Assembly (NCBI GenBank): GCA_963776565.1
Contig: CAVZNF010000015.1
Coordinates: 558,001-622,000, forward strand
Source of the DNA: GMQP-bins7 sp963776565
GTDB lineage: Bacteria; Actinomycetota; Thermoleophilia; Gaiellales; Gaiellaceae
Direction: 5' to 3'
DNA length: 64,000 nucleotides
Shown here: positions 35,098 to 44,010 of the stretch, piece after piece
Position numbering within the stretch: the first letter of the stretch is position 1
Layout: the number at the start of each line of letters is the position of its first letter
The notes under the pieces: generated by a model
What the model was told of the DNA's origin: nothing
What the model saw: only the letters and a program-made list of their open reading frames with translations
The model's database searches: none
Position numbers and translations under genes: made by a program

Positions 35098-36069
35098 GTG
35101 GTGGTGCTCCTCACCTCGGTCGGCCAGCGTGTCGACATCGCGCGCGCGTTTCGCGCAGCCGGCGCTGTCACGCTCGGAGTCGATGCCGATCCGCTCGCGC
35201 CTGCGCTCTACCACTGCGACAGGCGCGTCATCGTCCCGCGAATTGCGGACCCGAGCTACGTCCCCACGCTGGCCGCGTTGCGCGAGGAGCACGACGTCCG
35301 CCTCGTCGTGCCGCTCAACGATCTCGACTTCCCGGTGCTCGCGCGCGATCGCGAGCAGCTCGCGCCGGCGCTCGTGCTCCTGCCCGACGCCGAAGCCTCC
35401 GCCCGCATGTCGGACAAGCTCGAGGCGCACCACTTCTTCGTCGCGAACGGGATTCCGTCACCGCGGAGCTGGGCGCCCGAGGACGTTCCGGGCGACGCCC
35501 GCTTCCCCGTGCTCGTCAAAGCACGCGAGGGCTTCGGCTCGCGCAACATCCATCGTGCCGCCGACGCCGACGAGCTCGCGTTCTTTCTCGCGTACACGGA
35601 CGTCCCGTCGTTCGTGCAGGAGGCCTGCCTCGGCGAGGAGTTCTCGATCGACGTCTTCTCGGACATGGACGGGCGCTGCCTGAATGCGATCCCGCGCACG
35701 ATGCTCCTCTCGAAGGGCGGCGAGTCGATCAAGGGCGTCTCGATCAAGGATCGCGAGCTGATCGAGCACGGCGCGCGGGTCGCAGAGATCGTCGGCATCA
35801 AAGGGCCGGCGAACGTGCAGTGCTTCCGCGAGGCGGACGGATCGCTTCCGATCACGGACGTCAACACGCGCTTCGGCGGAGGCTTCCCCGTCCCGCTCGC
35901 GGCGGGTGGCCGCTACCCGGAGCTCGCGCTCGCTCTCGCCCGCGGGGAGAAGCCCGAGCCGCGACTCGGCGACTTCACCGAGGGCGTCGCGATGACGCGC
36001 TACTTCTCGGAGGTCTGCCTCTCGCCCGACGGCGAGGGCGTTCTCCAGCCGATCCTGCCGCTTCCCTAG
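35098..36069 (+). CDS. ATP-grasp ligase (carbamoyl-phosphate-synthase-like)
   Basis: This 323-residue protein has a Rossmann-like N-domain (LLTSVGQRVDIARAF, TLGVDADPLAPALYHCD) and an ATP-grasp domain with FPVLVKAREGFGSRNIH, the lid FVQEACLGEEFSIDVFSD and the metal site ITDVNTRFGGGFP. ATP-grasp ligases join a carboxylate to an amine or thiol through an acyl phosphate. In glycan loci, members of this group may attach amino acids to sugar acids or amino sugars, which would suit the acidic sugars here, but that is inference. It stands at the head of an operon with an epimerase (12-base gap) and the Wzz-like gene. Confidence 0.78.
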   Translation: MVVLLTSVGQRVDIARAFRAAGAVTLGVDADPLAPALYHCDRRVIVPRIADPSYVPTLAALREEHDVRLVVPLNDLDFPVLARDREQLAPALVLLPDAEASARMSDKLEAHHFFVANGIPSPRSWAPEDVPGDARFPVLVKAREGFGSRNIHRAADADELAFFLAYTDVPSFVQEACLGEEFSIDVFSDMDGRCLNAIPRTMLLSKGGESIKGVSIKDRELIEHGARVAEIVGIKGPANVQCFREADGSLPITDVNTRFGGGFPVPLAAGGRYPELALALARGEKPEPRLGDFTEGVAMTRYFSEVCLSPDGEGVLQPILPLP

Positions 36070-36072
36070 CAT
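36067..36072 (+). promoter_or_regulatory. -10-like box for epimerase gene
   Basis: TAGCAT reuses the TAG stop of the ATP-grasp gene and lies 9 bases before ATG 36082. Confidence 0.4.
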
Positions 36073-36081
36073 TCCCTGGCT

Positions 36082-36999
36082 ATGCGCTACCTCGTCACCG
36101 GCGCCGCCGGCTTCATCGGCTCACAGCTGCTGCGCGCGCTGCTCGAGCAGGGGCACGACGCGACTGGCTGGGACGCGTACACGGAGTACTACGACCCGGC
36201 GCTCAAGGAGGAGAACGCACGCGACCTTCCGGTGTCGCGGCTCGACCTCGCAGCGGACACGCTCGAGCTGGACGGCTTCGACGGCGTCTTCCACCTCGCC
36301 GGTCAGCCTGGTGTCGCGAGCTTCGGAGGGGTCTTCCCGGTCTACGTGCGCCAGAACGTGCTCGCGAGCCAGCGCCTCTTCGAAGCGGCTGCAGCCGCCG
36401 GCGTGCGCGTCGTGTTCGCCTCGTCGTCGTCGATCTACGGCGATGCCGAGCGCTACCCGACTCCCGAGGACACGATCCCGCGCCCGCTCTCGCCGTACGG
36501 GATCACGAAGCTCGCCTGCGAGCACCTCGCGGGGGCGTACGGGTCGGAGTTCGGGCTCGATGTCGTGACCGTCCGCTACTTCACGATCTACGGTCCGCGG
36601 CAACGACCGGACATGGCCTTCACGAAGATGGTCTCGTGCCTTGCGGAGGGGCGCGCCTTCGAGCTCTACGGGGACGGCTCGCAGTCGCGGAGCTTCACCT
36701 ACGTCGACGACGCGGTCGAGGCGACGATCGCCGCCATGGAGCGCGCGTCCGGCGGCTCGATATTCAACGTCGGCGGCGGCAGCGAGGTCTCGATGCTCGA
36801 GGCGATCGAGACGCTCGGCAGGATTGCCGGTCGGCGTCTCGAGATCGTGCGTCACGCGCGACGGGAAGGCGATGCTGCCCGTACCGCGGCCGATACGACG
36901 CGCATTCGCACCGAGCTCGGCTGGCAGCCGGTGACATCGTTCGACGAAGGCCTCGCGGCTCAGTGGCGCTGGGCCGCTGCTAGGGTCGCGGCCGCATGA
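36082..36999 (+). CDS. NAD-dependent sugar-nucleotide epimerase/dehydratase (extended SDR)
   Basis: This 305-residue extended SDR has the NAD motif VTGAAGFIGS (residues 5-14), the catalytic Ser/Thr region SSSSIYGD, the YGITK (YxxxK) active site and the substrate segment GPRQRPDMAFTKMV. The family includes UDP-glucose and UDP-glucuronate 4-epimerases. TEYYDPALKEEN near residue 36 is typical of UDP-glucuronate 4-epimerase-like members, though specificity is uncertain. It is followed by the Wzz-like gene with a 4-base overlap. Confidence 0.82.
   Translation: MRYLVTGAAGFIGSQLLRALLEQGHDATGWDAYTEYYDPALKEENARDLPVSRLDLAADTLELDGFDGVFHLAGQPGVASFGGVFPVYVRQNVLASQRLFEAAAAAGVRVVFASSSSIYGDAERYPTPEDTIPRPLSPYGITKLACEHLAGAYGSEFGLDVVTVRYFTIYGPRQRPDMAFTKMVSCLAEGRAFELYGDGSQSRSFTYVDDAVEATIAAMERASGGSIFNVGGGSEVSMLEAIETLGRIAGRRLEIVRHARREGDAARTAADTTRIRTELGWQPVTSFDEGLAAQWRWAAARVAAA
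36981..36986 (+). promoter_or_regulatory. Possible -10-like box inside the epimerase end, for the Wzz-like gene
   Basis: TAGGGT lies 9 bases before ATG 36996, within the last codons of the epimerase gene. It may be a secondary promoter. Confidence 0.3.
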
Positions 37000-37886
37000 C
37001 GACCAGCCTCGACGAAGAGCAGGAGGTCGATCTCTCCTCAGCCTGGCAGCGCCTCAAGCTGCGCTGGTGGCTTCCCGTCGGCGGTCTCGTCATCGGTGCT
37101 GTCGTGGGCATCGCGCTCGCGCTCTCCGGCGGCACCGTCTGGCGCTCGCAGACGATCGTCTACCTCGGGCAGCCCTTCGCGCCGCTCGGCGGCGGCCAGA
37201 TCCAGAGCCTCGCGACGAACCCGCGCACGGTGGGCGAGATCATCCGCTCCGAGGCGGCGCTGAAACGCGCGTCGGAGATCAGCGGCATTCCCGTGTCTCG
37301 CCTGCGCTCGTCGATCTCGACCCGCGAGCTCGTCGCCGCAGGACAGCTGCGAGGAATCAATCCGCTGATGGAGATCACGGTCAAGGGCTCGGGCAAGAAG
37401 AAGGTCGAGCTGGCGGCCGCCGCGCTCGCCAGGCGCGTGACCGAGCGCGTCTCGGTCTACGTCACCGAGAAGGTCGCGCTGCTCGAGTCCGATGTCGAGA
37501 CGGCCGAGACGCAGCTCGACGAGGTCAACGAGCGGATTCGCGCCGCCCAGGAACAGCAGGCAGCCGTTCTCGTCGATCGCTCGCTTCCGCTCGATCAGCG
37601 GCTCCTGGTGACCGCCAACCTCAACTCCGTGATCACGACGGCCGACGCAAGACGCGCCGCGATCCAGGACAGCCTCTCCGAGTCGCGTCAGCTCCTCAAT
37701 CTCGCGGAGAGCGTGGAGTCGAGCCGCGTCGTCGAGCCGGCGGCGGCGAGCAAGACCACAGCGCGGTCGAGCCGCTCGTCGCTGCTCGTCGGCGCGCTCA
37801 TCGGCCTGATCCTCGGCGCCATCGCCGCGCTCGTTGCCGACCCGATCGCCGCCCGCCGGCGCGGGGCGGCTCCGCCGACGGCCTGA
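36996..37886 (+). CDS. Wzz/CpsC-like polysaccharide copolymerase (chain-length regulator)
   Basis: This 296-residue protein has two membrane helices, one near residues 27-46 (WWLPVGGLVIGAVVGIALAL) and one near 260-280 (LLVGALIGLILGAIAALV). They flank an extracytoplasmic domain with a long helical, coiled-coil-prone section (LLESDVETAETQLDEVNERI). This is the Wzz/CpsC topology, where the protein sets polymer length together with a Wzy-type polymerase. No tyrosine-kinase domain or Tyr-rich tail is present. The candidate polymerase lies at 42543-43943. The ATG overlaps the epimerase, and the stop overlaps the next GT2 (TGATG). Confidence 0.75.
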   Translation: MTTSLDEEQEVDLSSAWQRLKLRWWLPVGGLVIGAVVGIALALSGGTVWRSQTIVYLGQPFAPLGGGQIQSLATNPRTVGEIIRSEAALKRASEISGIPVSRLRSSISTRELVAAGQLRGINPLMEITVKGSGKKKVELAAAALARRVTERVSVYVTEKVALLESDVETAETQLDEVNERIRAAQEQQAAVLVDRSLPLDQRLLVTANLNSVITTADARRAAIQDSLSESRQLLNLAESVESSRVVEPAAASKTTARSSRSSLLVGALIGLILGAIAALVADPIAARRRGAAPPTA

Positions 37887-38827
37887 TGCTCGACGGCAAG
37901 CGGGTCGCGGTCGTCGTACCCGCGTTCGACGAGGAGCGGCTCGTCGGCGAGACGATCCGTGGGATCCCCGAGCTCGTCGACCGGATCGTCGTCGTCGACG
38001 ATGCCTCGCGCGACGGCACGGCGGCTGCGGCCGAGGCGGTCGGCGACGCTCGCGTGCGGATCATCCGCCATGAGCGAAATGCGGGTGTCGGCGCCGCCAT
38101 CGCAACGGGCTATCGCCGAGCGCTCGAGGAGGAGATCGACGTCACCTGCGTCATGGCCGCCGACAACCAGATGGATCCGGCCGAGCTACCGGAGCTGGTC
38201 GGCCCGGTCGCGCGTGGCGAGGTCGAGTACGCGAAGGCGAATCGCCTCGTGTCGGGCGAGGCCTGGAAGGTCATTCCGCGCACGCGCTATCTCGGGAACG
38301 CCGTGCTCTCGCTCCTGACCAAGATCGCGTCCGGCTACTGGCATGTCGCCGACTCTCAGGCGGGGTACACGGCGCTCTCGCTGAGTGCGCTCCGGCGCCT
38401 CGACCTCGACGCGCTGTACCCGCGCTACGGGTTCCCGAACGACGTGCTCGTCCATCTCAACATCCAGAACGCGCGCGTTCGCGACGTTCCCTCGCGGCCG
38501 ATCTACGACGTGGGAGAGCGCTCGGGGATCAAGCTTCGGTCGGTCGTGCCGCGGATCTCGTGGCTCCTGCTGAAGGGGTTCTGGTGGCGCATGGGGCAGA
38601 AGTACGTGATCCGCGACTTCCACCCGCTCGTCTTCTTCTACGTCTTCGGCGTGCTCATGCTCGGCGTCGGGCTCGTGCTCGGGCTCGTCGAGCTCGCGCT
38701 GCGGATTGCCGGCAACGCGATCACGCCGGCCACGATCGTCCTCGTCGCGGTGCTCCTGATCGCGGGACTGCAGATGACGCTGTTCGCCATGTGGTTCGAC
38801 ATGGAGGCGAACAAGGACCTGCGCTGA
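37886..38827 (+). CDS. GT2 polyprenyl-phosphate glycosyltransferase (dolichol-phosphate-mannose-synthase-like)
   Basis: This 313-residue protein has a GT2 domain (VAVVVPAFDEERLVGETI, IVVVDDASRDGTAAAA, MAADNQMDP as metal motif) followed by two C-terminal hydrophobic helices (LVFFYVFGVLMLGVGLVLGL and the next). Enzymes of this kind charge polyprenyl phosphate with a hexose, providing donors for GT-C transferases on the outer face; five GT-C genes occur in this window. It is coupled to the Wzz-like gene and is followed by the largest gene-free gap (142 bases). Confidence 0.82.
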   Translation: MLDGKRVAVVVPAFDEERLVGETIRGIPELVDRIVVVDDASRDGTAAAAEAVGDARVRIIRHERNAGVGAAIATGYRRALEEEIDVTCVMAADNQMDPAELPELVGPVARGEVEYAKANRLVSGEAWKVIPRTRYLGNAVLSLLTKIASGYWHVADSQAGYTALSLSALRRLDLDALYPRYGFPNDVLVHLNIQNARVRDVPSRPIYDVGERSGIKLRSVVPRISWLLLKGFWWRMGQKYVIRDFHPLVFFYVFGVLMLGVGLVLGLVELALRIAGNAITPATIVLVAVLLIAGLQMTLFAMWFDMEANKDLR

Positions 38828-38969
38828 GGACGTGGCGCCCGAACGGGTGATGCCTCCCTCGTCCCGGGGCTGACCATGAGCGGATGCCACGCGGGTAGCC
38901 GCAGGAGCGGTGGAGCGCGTGTCGTAAGAGGAAAGGCCGGAGCGGAAGTGCCCGGCTAGCATCGAGACA
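38828..38969. other. 142-base intergenic region
   Basis: This gap holds no convincing ORF, hairpin terminator or RNA gene that I can see. Its only recognisable element is the TAGCAT box at 38957-38962. Confidence 0.5.
38957..38962 (+). promoter_or_regulatory. -10-like box for UDP-glucuronate decarboxylase-like gene
   Basis: TAGCAT, 7 bases before ATG 38970, preceded by a true intergenic region. This is one of the clearest examples. Confidence 0.55.
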
Positions 38970-39915
38970 ATGCCGACCTCACTCGTCACCGGCGGCGCCG
39001 GTTTTCTCGGCTCCCATCTCTGCGAGGCGCTCCTGCAGCGCGGCCACCGCGTGATCTGCGTCGACAACCTCGTCGTCTCGACGCTCGAGAACATCGACCA
39101 CCTCCGTGACGACGCCTTCACGTTCGTCAACCACGACGTGATCCAGCCCATCGAATGCAACGAGCCGGTCGACTTCGTCTATCACCTCGCCGCGCTCGCC
39201 AGCCCGATCGACTACCTGCGCATGCCGCTCCACTCGCTGAAGACCGGCTCGAACGGGACTCACCATGCGCTCGGTCTCGCGAAGTGGAAGCGTGCGCGCT
39301 TCCTGCTCGCCTCCACGAGCGAGGTCTACGGCGACCCGGAGGTGCATCCACAGCCCGAGACGTACTGGGGCAACGTGAACCCGATCGGCCCGCGTGGCGT
39401 CTACGACGAGGCGAAGCGCTACGCGGAAGCGCTGACGATGGCGTACCACCGCCAGCAGGGCGTGAACACCGCGGTCGTCCGCATCTTCAACACGTACGGC
39501 CCGCGGATGCGCGCCAACGACGGTCGCGCGATCCCGACCTTCCTGCGCCAGGCGCTCGAAGGCAAGCCGGTCACCGTGTTCGGTGACGGCTCGCAAACGC
39601 GCAGCTTCTGTTACGTCGACGACCTGATCCGCGGCATCGTCCTTCTCGGCGAGTCGCACGAGCACCTTCCGGTGAACCTCGGCAACCCGGACGAGAAGAC
39701 GCTCGTCGAGCTGGCCGAGACGATTCTCCGGCTCACGGGCTCTTCGAGCGAGATCGTCTACGAAGCGCTTCCCGTCGACGACCCGCAGGTGCGCCAGCCT
39801 GACATCACGCGCGCGACGCAGATCCTCGGCTGGGCGCCCGGAGATCGCACTCGAGGACGGCCTGCGCAAGACGATCGCGTCGCTCGGGCACGAGGCCGCC
39901 GTCGGCTCCGCGTGA
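38970..39915 (+). CDS. UDP-glucuronate decarboxylase-like extended SDR (one frameshift near the end)
   Basis: This protein of about 314 residues has VTGGAGFLGSHLCEALL, HLAALASPIDYLRMPLHSL (the substrate loop typical of UDP-xylose synthases), STSEVYGDP, the YDEAKR active site with Tyr and Lys, and FNTYGPRM plus GDGSQTRSFCYVDD. It probably converts UDP-glucuronate to UDP-xylose. One extra C near 39838 shifts the frame; removing it gives APEIALEDGLRKTIASLG and an end at TGA 39913, overlapping the next GTG. The leaderless start ATG 38970 is well supported. Confidence 0.84.
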
Positions 39916-40526
39916 GCTCGCTCGGCGACCGCTACGAAGAGCACCATCGCGAGCGCCGAGACGAGGGCGACTTCGTCTTCGTCCCCGAGCGCATCCCTCT
40001 GCTCGTCGCGGCCATCGGGACCGGGAAGCGCGTGCTCGACCTCGGCTGCCGCTCCGGCGCGCTGACGCGCCACTTCCTCGAAGGGAACTCGGTCGTCGGT
40101 CTCGACGTCGATGCGTCCGCGCTCGAGAAGGCCGCCGCGCTCGGGATCGAGCCCGTGCAGGCGAACGTCGAGGAGCCGCTGCCGTTCGCCGACGCGAGCT
40201 TCGACGCCGTCGTCGCCGGCGAGCTCTTCGAGCACCTTCAGTTCCCGGATGCGCTCGTCGCGGAGATCGGGCGCGTGCTGCGACCTCGAGGAACGCTGGC
40301 CGGTTCGGTTCCGAACGCGTTCCGCATGCAGAGCCGCCTTCGCTTCCTGCGCGGCCGTTCGCCCGAGGACGATCCGACGCACCTCCGCATGTTCTCCCCC
40401 GACGCGATGCGTGAGCTGCTCGCCGACTTCGAGAACGTCGAGCTCAGCTACGTCGGCGGACGCTACGCGCGGCTGAGCGCCCGGCTGTTCGCCCGCGATC
40501 TGGTGTTCACGGGCGTCAAGCCGTAG
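39912..40526 (+). CDS. SAM-dependent methyltransferase (UbiE/Methyltransf_11 type)
   Basis: This 204-residue class I methyltransferase has motif I RVLDLGCRSGALTRHFLEG near residue 38, the acidic VVGLDVDASALEKA, and FDAVVAGELFEHLQFPD followed by RVLRPRGTLAGSVPN. The start GTG 39912 overlaps the repaired decarboxylase stop. It overlaps the convergent cupin gene by 11 bases. It probably methylates a glycan intermediate, but neither the acceptor nor the position can be read from the sequence. Confidence 0.8.
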   Translation: MSSLGDRYEEHHRERRDEGDFVFVPERIPLLVAAIGTGKRVLDLGCRSGALTRHFLEGNSVVGLDVDASALEKAAALGIEPVQANVEEPLPFADASFDAVVAGELFEHLQFPDALVAEIGRVLRPRGTLAGSVPNAFRMQSRLRFLRGRSPEDDPTHLRMFSPDAMRELLADFENVELSYVGGRYARLSARLFARDLVFTGVKP

Positions 40527-40920
40527 ATCCGGAGCTGCCGAAGGCCGCGCGGCGCGCGATGTCTTCGTCGTCGACCATGTGGCCGTCGCGCTCCACGTAG
40601 CCGCCTTTGCCGCCTACGACGAGGATGACCAGGTCATCCGTCTCGCTCGCGTTGGAGACTCTGCGCGGGGTCGTCGAGTCGACGTGGAAGAGCCCGCCCG
40701 CGCCGAGGATCCGCTCCTCGTCCTCGACCGTCACTCGCGCCTCGCCCGAATGGACGAAATAGAGCTCGTCCTGCGTGTCGTGGTAGTGGTAGAAGCCCTC
40801 GTAGCCCGGCGGATACACGGTGGCGTTGACGCCGAACGCCGTCACGCCGAGCGGCTTGCGGATCTTGCGAAAGCCGTAGCCCTCGCCGAGCTCGTCGAGC
40901 GATCCGAATGCGTGTCCCAT
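40516..40920 (-). CDS. Single-domain cupin protein
   Basis: This is a 134-residue cupin. Motif 1 appears as YEGFYHYHDTQDELYFVHSG with two His and a Glu, and motif 2 as GAGGLFHVDSTTPRRVSN, which keeps a His. Small cupins in glycan clusters include sugar isomerases and metal-dependent sugar-binding proteins, but I cannot assign a reaction. The start ATG 40920, two bases after the upstream stop, is preferred to the longer frame, whose first 50 residues are arginine-rich and overlap the epimerase. It is co-transcribed leftward with the epimerase and methyltransferase. Confidence 0.75.
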   Translation of the reverse strand: MGHAFGSLDELGEGYGFRKIRKPLGVTAFGVNATVYPPGYEGFYHYHDTQDELYFVHSGEARVTVEDEERILGAGGLFHVDSTTPRRVSNASETDDLVILVVGGKGGYVERDGHMVDDEDIARRAAFGSSGSTA

Positions 40921-40922
40921 CG

Positions 40923-41852
40923 TCAGTCCTTTCCGAGGAGGTAGTCGGCGGTGCGGCGCAGCCCTTCTTCGAGTCCGACCTGCGGCTCGAATCCGAGTAG
41001 GTGCTTCGCCTCGCTCACATTTGCCCACGAGTTCCGCAGGTCGCCGGGGCGGGGCGGCAGATAGCGGCACTCGACCGGCTTCCCGAGAAGGCGGCCGATG
41101 GTCTCGGCGAGTTCGTTCACGCTCGTCGGAGCTCCGCCGGAGATGTTGACGATTCGCCCGCTCGCTCCGGCTGCGTCCGCTGCGAGCAAGTTCGCCGCGA
41201 CGACGTTGTCGACGTAGGTGAAGTCGCGCGACTGCTCGCCGTCGTCGAAGATCGTCACCGGCTCTCCGGCGGCGATCGCCGTGATGAACAGCGGGACGAC
41301 TGCCGCGTACTGCGACGTGGGGTCCTGGCGAGGACCGAAGACGTTGAAGTAGCGGAGTACGACCGTCTCGAATGAGTGGTACACGCGACTGAAACTGACG
41401 CAGTAGCGCTCGGCCGCGAGCTTCGCGACGCCGTACGGCGAGATTGGGTCGGGCGCCATGGTCTCGCGCAACGGAAGCTCCGACTGATTGCCGTAGATGG
41501 ACGATGATGACGCGAATACGACGCGTCGCACACCCTCGTCGCGGGCCGCGAGCTGGACGTTGAGCGTGCCTTCGACGTTGACGGCGCTCGAGGTCAGCGG
41601 ATCCTGAACCGAGCGCGGAACGGACCCGAGAGCGCCAAGGTGGAACACGACCTCCATCCCGCGCACGGCGTTGTGGACACGCTCGTAGCTTCGGAGCTCT
41701 CCCTCGACGACCTCGACGTCGACCCCGTCGAGATTCCGCCTGCTCCCGGTGGAGAAGTTGTCGAGCACGCGTACGTCGTCGCCGCGCTCGAGCAGTGCGC
41801 GCACCAGGTTGGAGCCGATGAAGCCGCCGCCCCCTGTGACGAGCGCTTTCAT
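40923..41852 (-). CDS. NAD-dependent sugar-nucleotide 4-epimerase (WbpP/GalE-like)
   Basis: This 309-residue extended SDR has VTGGGGFIGSNLVRALLE (residues 5-22), VFHLGALGSVPRSVQDP, SSSSIYGNQSELP, the YGVAK active site, YFNVFGPRQDP and DGEQSRDFTYVDN. This set matches UDP-GlcNAc/UDP-glucose 4-epimerases of the WbpP group closely, so it probably supplies UDP-GalNAc or UDP-Gal. It is coupled by an ATGA overlap to the methyltransferase upstream on the minus strand. Confidence 0.86.
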   Translation of the reverse strand: MKALVTGGGGFIGSNLVRALLERGDDVRVLDNFSTGSRRNLDGVDVEVVEGELRSYERVHNAVRGMEVVFHLGALGSVPRSVQDPLTSSAVNVEGTLNVQLAARDEGVRRVVFASSSSIYGNQSELPLRETMAPDPISPYGVAKLAAERYCVSFSRVYHSFETVVLRYFNVFGPRQDPTSQYAAVVPLFITAIAAGEPVTIFDDGEQSRDFTYVDNVVAANLLAADAAGASGRIVNISGGAPTSVNELAETIGRLLGKPVECRYLPPRPGDLRNSWANVSEAKHLLGFEPQVGLEEGLRRTADYLLGKD

Positions 41853-42550
41853 CGCGGTGTCTCGGCGACGACGTGGAAGTTCGCGAACAGGCTGCCCGGG
41901 CCGGGCTCCCGTAGGCGCGCTGACCGTCCGTCGATACCCATGGCGACCGTGTTGATGCCGGCGACGAGCGGCCGCGCGGCCAGCCCGAGGCCGATGCGGC
42001 GGAATCCGAGGTCGAGATACATCGCGAAGAGCATTCCGAGGCAGGCCGTGGTGCCCGAGGCCGGCGTCACCCTAACCGACGCCCAGGTCCCGTTCTCGGC
42101 GAAGAGCTTCTCGAGCCCAGCGTGCGTCCAGCGCCAGTAGTCGGTCGGGGAGGGGTGGTACGGCATCACGCCATGCGTGGTGGCGAGCACGCGGCCACCC
42201 GGCGCCGTGACGCGGTTGAGCTCCGATACCGCCTTCAAGGGGTCGTCGCAGTGCTCGAGCACCTGGTTGCAGAGGACGACATCAAAGGTCGCGTCCTCGA
42301 CGGGGAGATCCTCGACCGGCCCCTTCAGGTCCGCCTTCGGGTTGTCGACCGGATCCACGCCGACGTACGACGCCGCGTGCGGTGCGAAGAGCGGCTCGTA
42401 GGGCCGCGCGCCGCAACCGACGTCGAGGACGCGATAGCGGCCGATCGTGCTGCGCGCATCGAGCGCCTGCTCGCGCAGCCACCGGACGAGTGGCTCGCGC
42501 ACGGCGTAGGTCGGCATCGATCTCGGGGGATCGAGTCGCGGGTCAGCCAC
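41849..42550 (-). CDS. SAM-dependent methyltransferase
   Basis: This 233-residue protein has RYRVLDVGCGARPYEPLFA (motif I), YVGVDPVDNPKADL, VEDLPVEDATFDVVLCNQVL and LNRVTAPGGRVLATTHGV, a standard class I methyltransferase of the type seen in O-antigen loci. A hydrophobic patch near residue 180 (GMLFAMYLDLGFRR) could bring it to the membrane. The start GTG 42550 is chosen because it overlaps the probable stop of the polymerase gene by 8 bases. The long upstream extension in the same frame is arginine-rich shadow sequence and is rejected. Confidence 0.8.
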   Translation of the reverse strand: MADPRLDPPRSMPTYAVREPLVRWLREQALDARSTIGRYRVLDVGCGARPYEPLFAPHAASYVGVDPVDNPKADLKGPVEDLPVEDATFDVVLCNQVLEHCDDPLKAVSELNRVTAPGGRVLATTHGVMPYHPSPTDYWRWTHAGLEKLFAENGTWASVRVTPASGTTACLGMLFAMYLDLGFRRIGLGLAARPLVAGINTVAMGIDGRSARLREPGPGSLFANFHVVAETPR

Positions 42551-43943
42551 TGGCTTCCCTTCGCCGTCGCCGCACCTGCGGCCGCGAGGCCGAGGAGGAG
42601 ACACGTCGCGGCCTGGAGCGGGATCCCGGCGACGATGCCGAGCGACGACCACTCGCCGGCCAGGGTGAGGAGAGCGCAGACGACGAGCAGGCCGGCGCCG
42701 ACCGCCCACGGCGTAGGCGCGCGCGCAGCGGCACGCCAGGCGAGCGCGATCCCTGACGCTCCCACGAGGAGCAGCAAGACGAGGCCGACGAGCCCGGCGT
42801 CCGCGAGCATCTGGATGTAGAGGTTCTGGACGCCCCACTCGCGACCTTCCGCCGGGAACGCGAGGTCGACGACGTCCGGGAAGCGCTTGCGCGCGTCGCC
42901 GACGTACGGCTCGAAGACGTCCGCACGCGACGAGCGTTGCCAGCCGACGCCGACGACGGGATGGTCGGCGAAGATCCTCAGGCCGATGTAGGCGAGGACG
43001 GTGCGCTGCGAGTAGCTCTCCACTCCCTGCGCCGAGTCGTCGCCGCGAAGCCCGACGAAGCGGAGGAAGTCCTCGAGCGCCGCGCTCCGCACGAACGTGA
43101 CCCCGACGACCGATTGCGACTACAAGCGCGGCGAGCGCGAGCGGTCTGCCTGCGCGACGGCCTGAATCGCCGCACGGCAGCGAGCCAGAGCCCGGCGGCG
43201 CCGATGGCGAATCCTCCCGCTGCCGCGACGGAGCCGGCCAGGACGAGGCCGAGAACGCCCGCGGCCGCGGCCAGGGCGAAGAGCCGCGCTGCCGGCGACG
43301 CGTCGCGTCGCGCGACGATGCCTCCCGCCGCGAGCTCGCGGCGAGCGCCGACGAGCGCGGCGAGGTCGTGGTGGCCGAGGAACGAGGGATACCTCCAGCC
43401 GGAGGTCGAGGCGGCGAAGATGTCGACCCCGAAGCAACTGCACGAGCGCGACGCCGACGTGGCCACGGCGCTCCAGAGGACGATCGCACCGACGCACGAG
43501 GTCGAGGTCGTGCGCGCGACGGACGAGCAGCGGGACGCAGACCGCGAGCAGCGCGTACTCGACGAGCTTCAGGTAGCTGACCAGGTGGTCGTCGAAGAGC
43601 GTCGTCGTCCAGAGCGACGCCGGACGGAACGTCTGGAACGCCAGCCACGCGAGGAGCGCCGCGCCCGTGATCCAGAGCATCCGTGCCCGCGGCGAGCCGG
43701 GAGAGCGCCATCTCGAGCGCGGAGACGACCGCGGCGTCCGAGGACGACCACGACGGCGACGTCCGAGAGGCGGATGTCGACCGTCGTCGAGCCCATGCCG
43801 AGACCGACCTCGGGTTGAAAGCGCTCGTGCATGAAGAGCAGCGGGATCGACGCGGCGAGCACCAGCGCGCCGACCGACTCGCGGTCGACGAGGCTCCGGA
43901 GCCCCGACGACACGCCCGTGTTGTCGAAGGCCTCGGTCGCCAC
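42543..43943 (-). CDS. O-antigen ligase/polymerase family membrane protein (Wzy_C; many frameshifts)
   Basis: Segments in three frames assemble to a polytopic protein of about 460 residues: ESVGALVLAASIPLLFMHER, LWITGAALLAWLAFQTF, helices near 43300-43200 (GVLGLVLAGSVAAAGGFAIG), then ADHPVVGVGWQRS, a large periplasmic-type loop and NLYIQMLADAGLVGLVLLLL. The last two are the conserved features of the Wzy/WaaL family. At least four single-base shifts lie near 43700, 43470, 43110 and 42570. The start is GTG 43943 behind TATAGT. The role is to polymerise repeat units or ligate the glycan to its carrier, in partnership with the Wzx-like flippase transcribed divergently. Confidence 0.7.
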
Positions 43944-43949
43944 CGGGCC

Positions 43950-43955
43950 ACTATA
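43950..43955 (-). promoter_or_regulatory. -10 box for the polymerase operon
   Basis: The minus strand reads TATAGT, one base from the consensus -10 hexamer, 6 bases before GTG 43943. It is divergent from the box at 43996. Confidence 0.5.
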
Positions 43956-43995
43956 GGGACGGTCTCCGCGGGATCGGTCCGAGCGACGGCCTCCC

Positions 43996-44001
43996 TACAC
44001 T
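43996..44001 (+). promoter_or_regulatory. -10-like box for the flippase operon
   Basis: TACACT, 9 bases before ATG 44011. Confidence 0.5.
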
Positions 44002-44010
44002 GACCCCCCG

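Noticed and set aside
38828..38969. A riboswitch or small RNA in the largest gap
   Set aside because: Only a four-base-pair hairpin and a -10-like box are visible; no extended pairing or known motif.
41849..43951. A 700-codon leftward frame spanning methyltransferase and polymerase
   Set aside because: Only the last third is protein-like (the methyltransferase); the rest is arginine/serine-rich out-of-frame sequence over the damaged polymerase gene.
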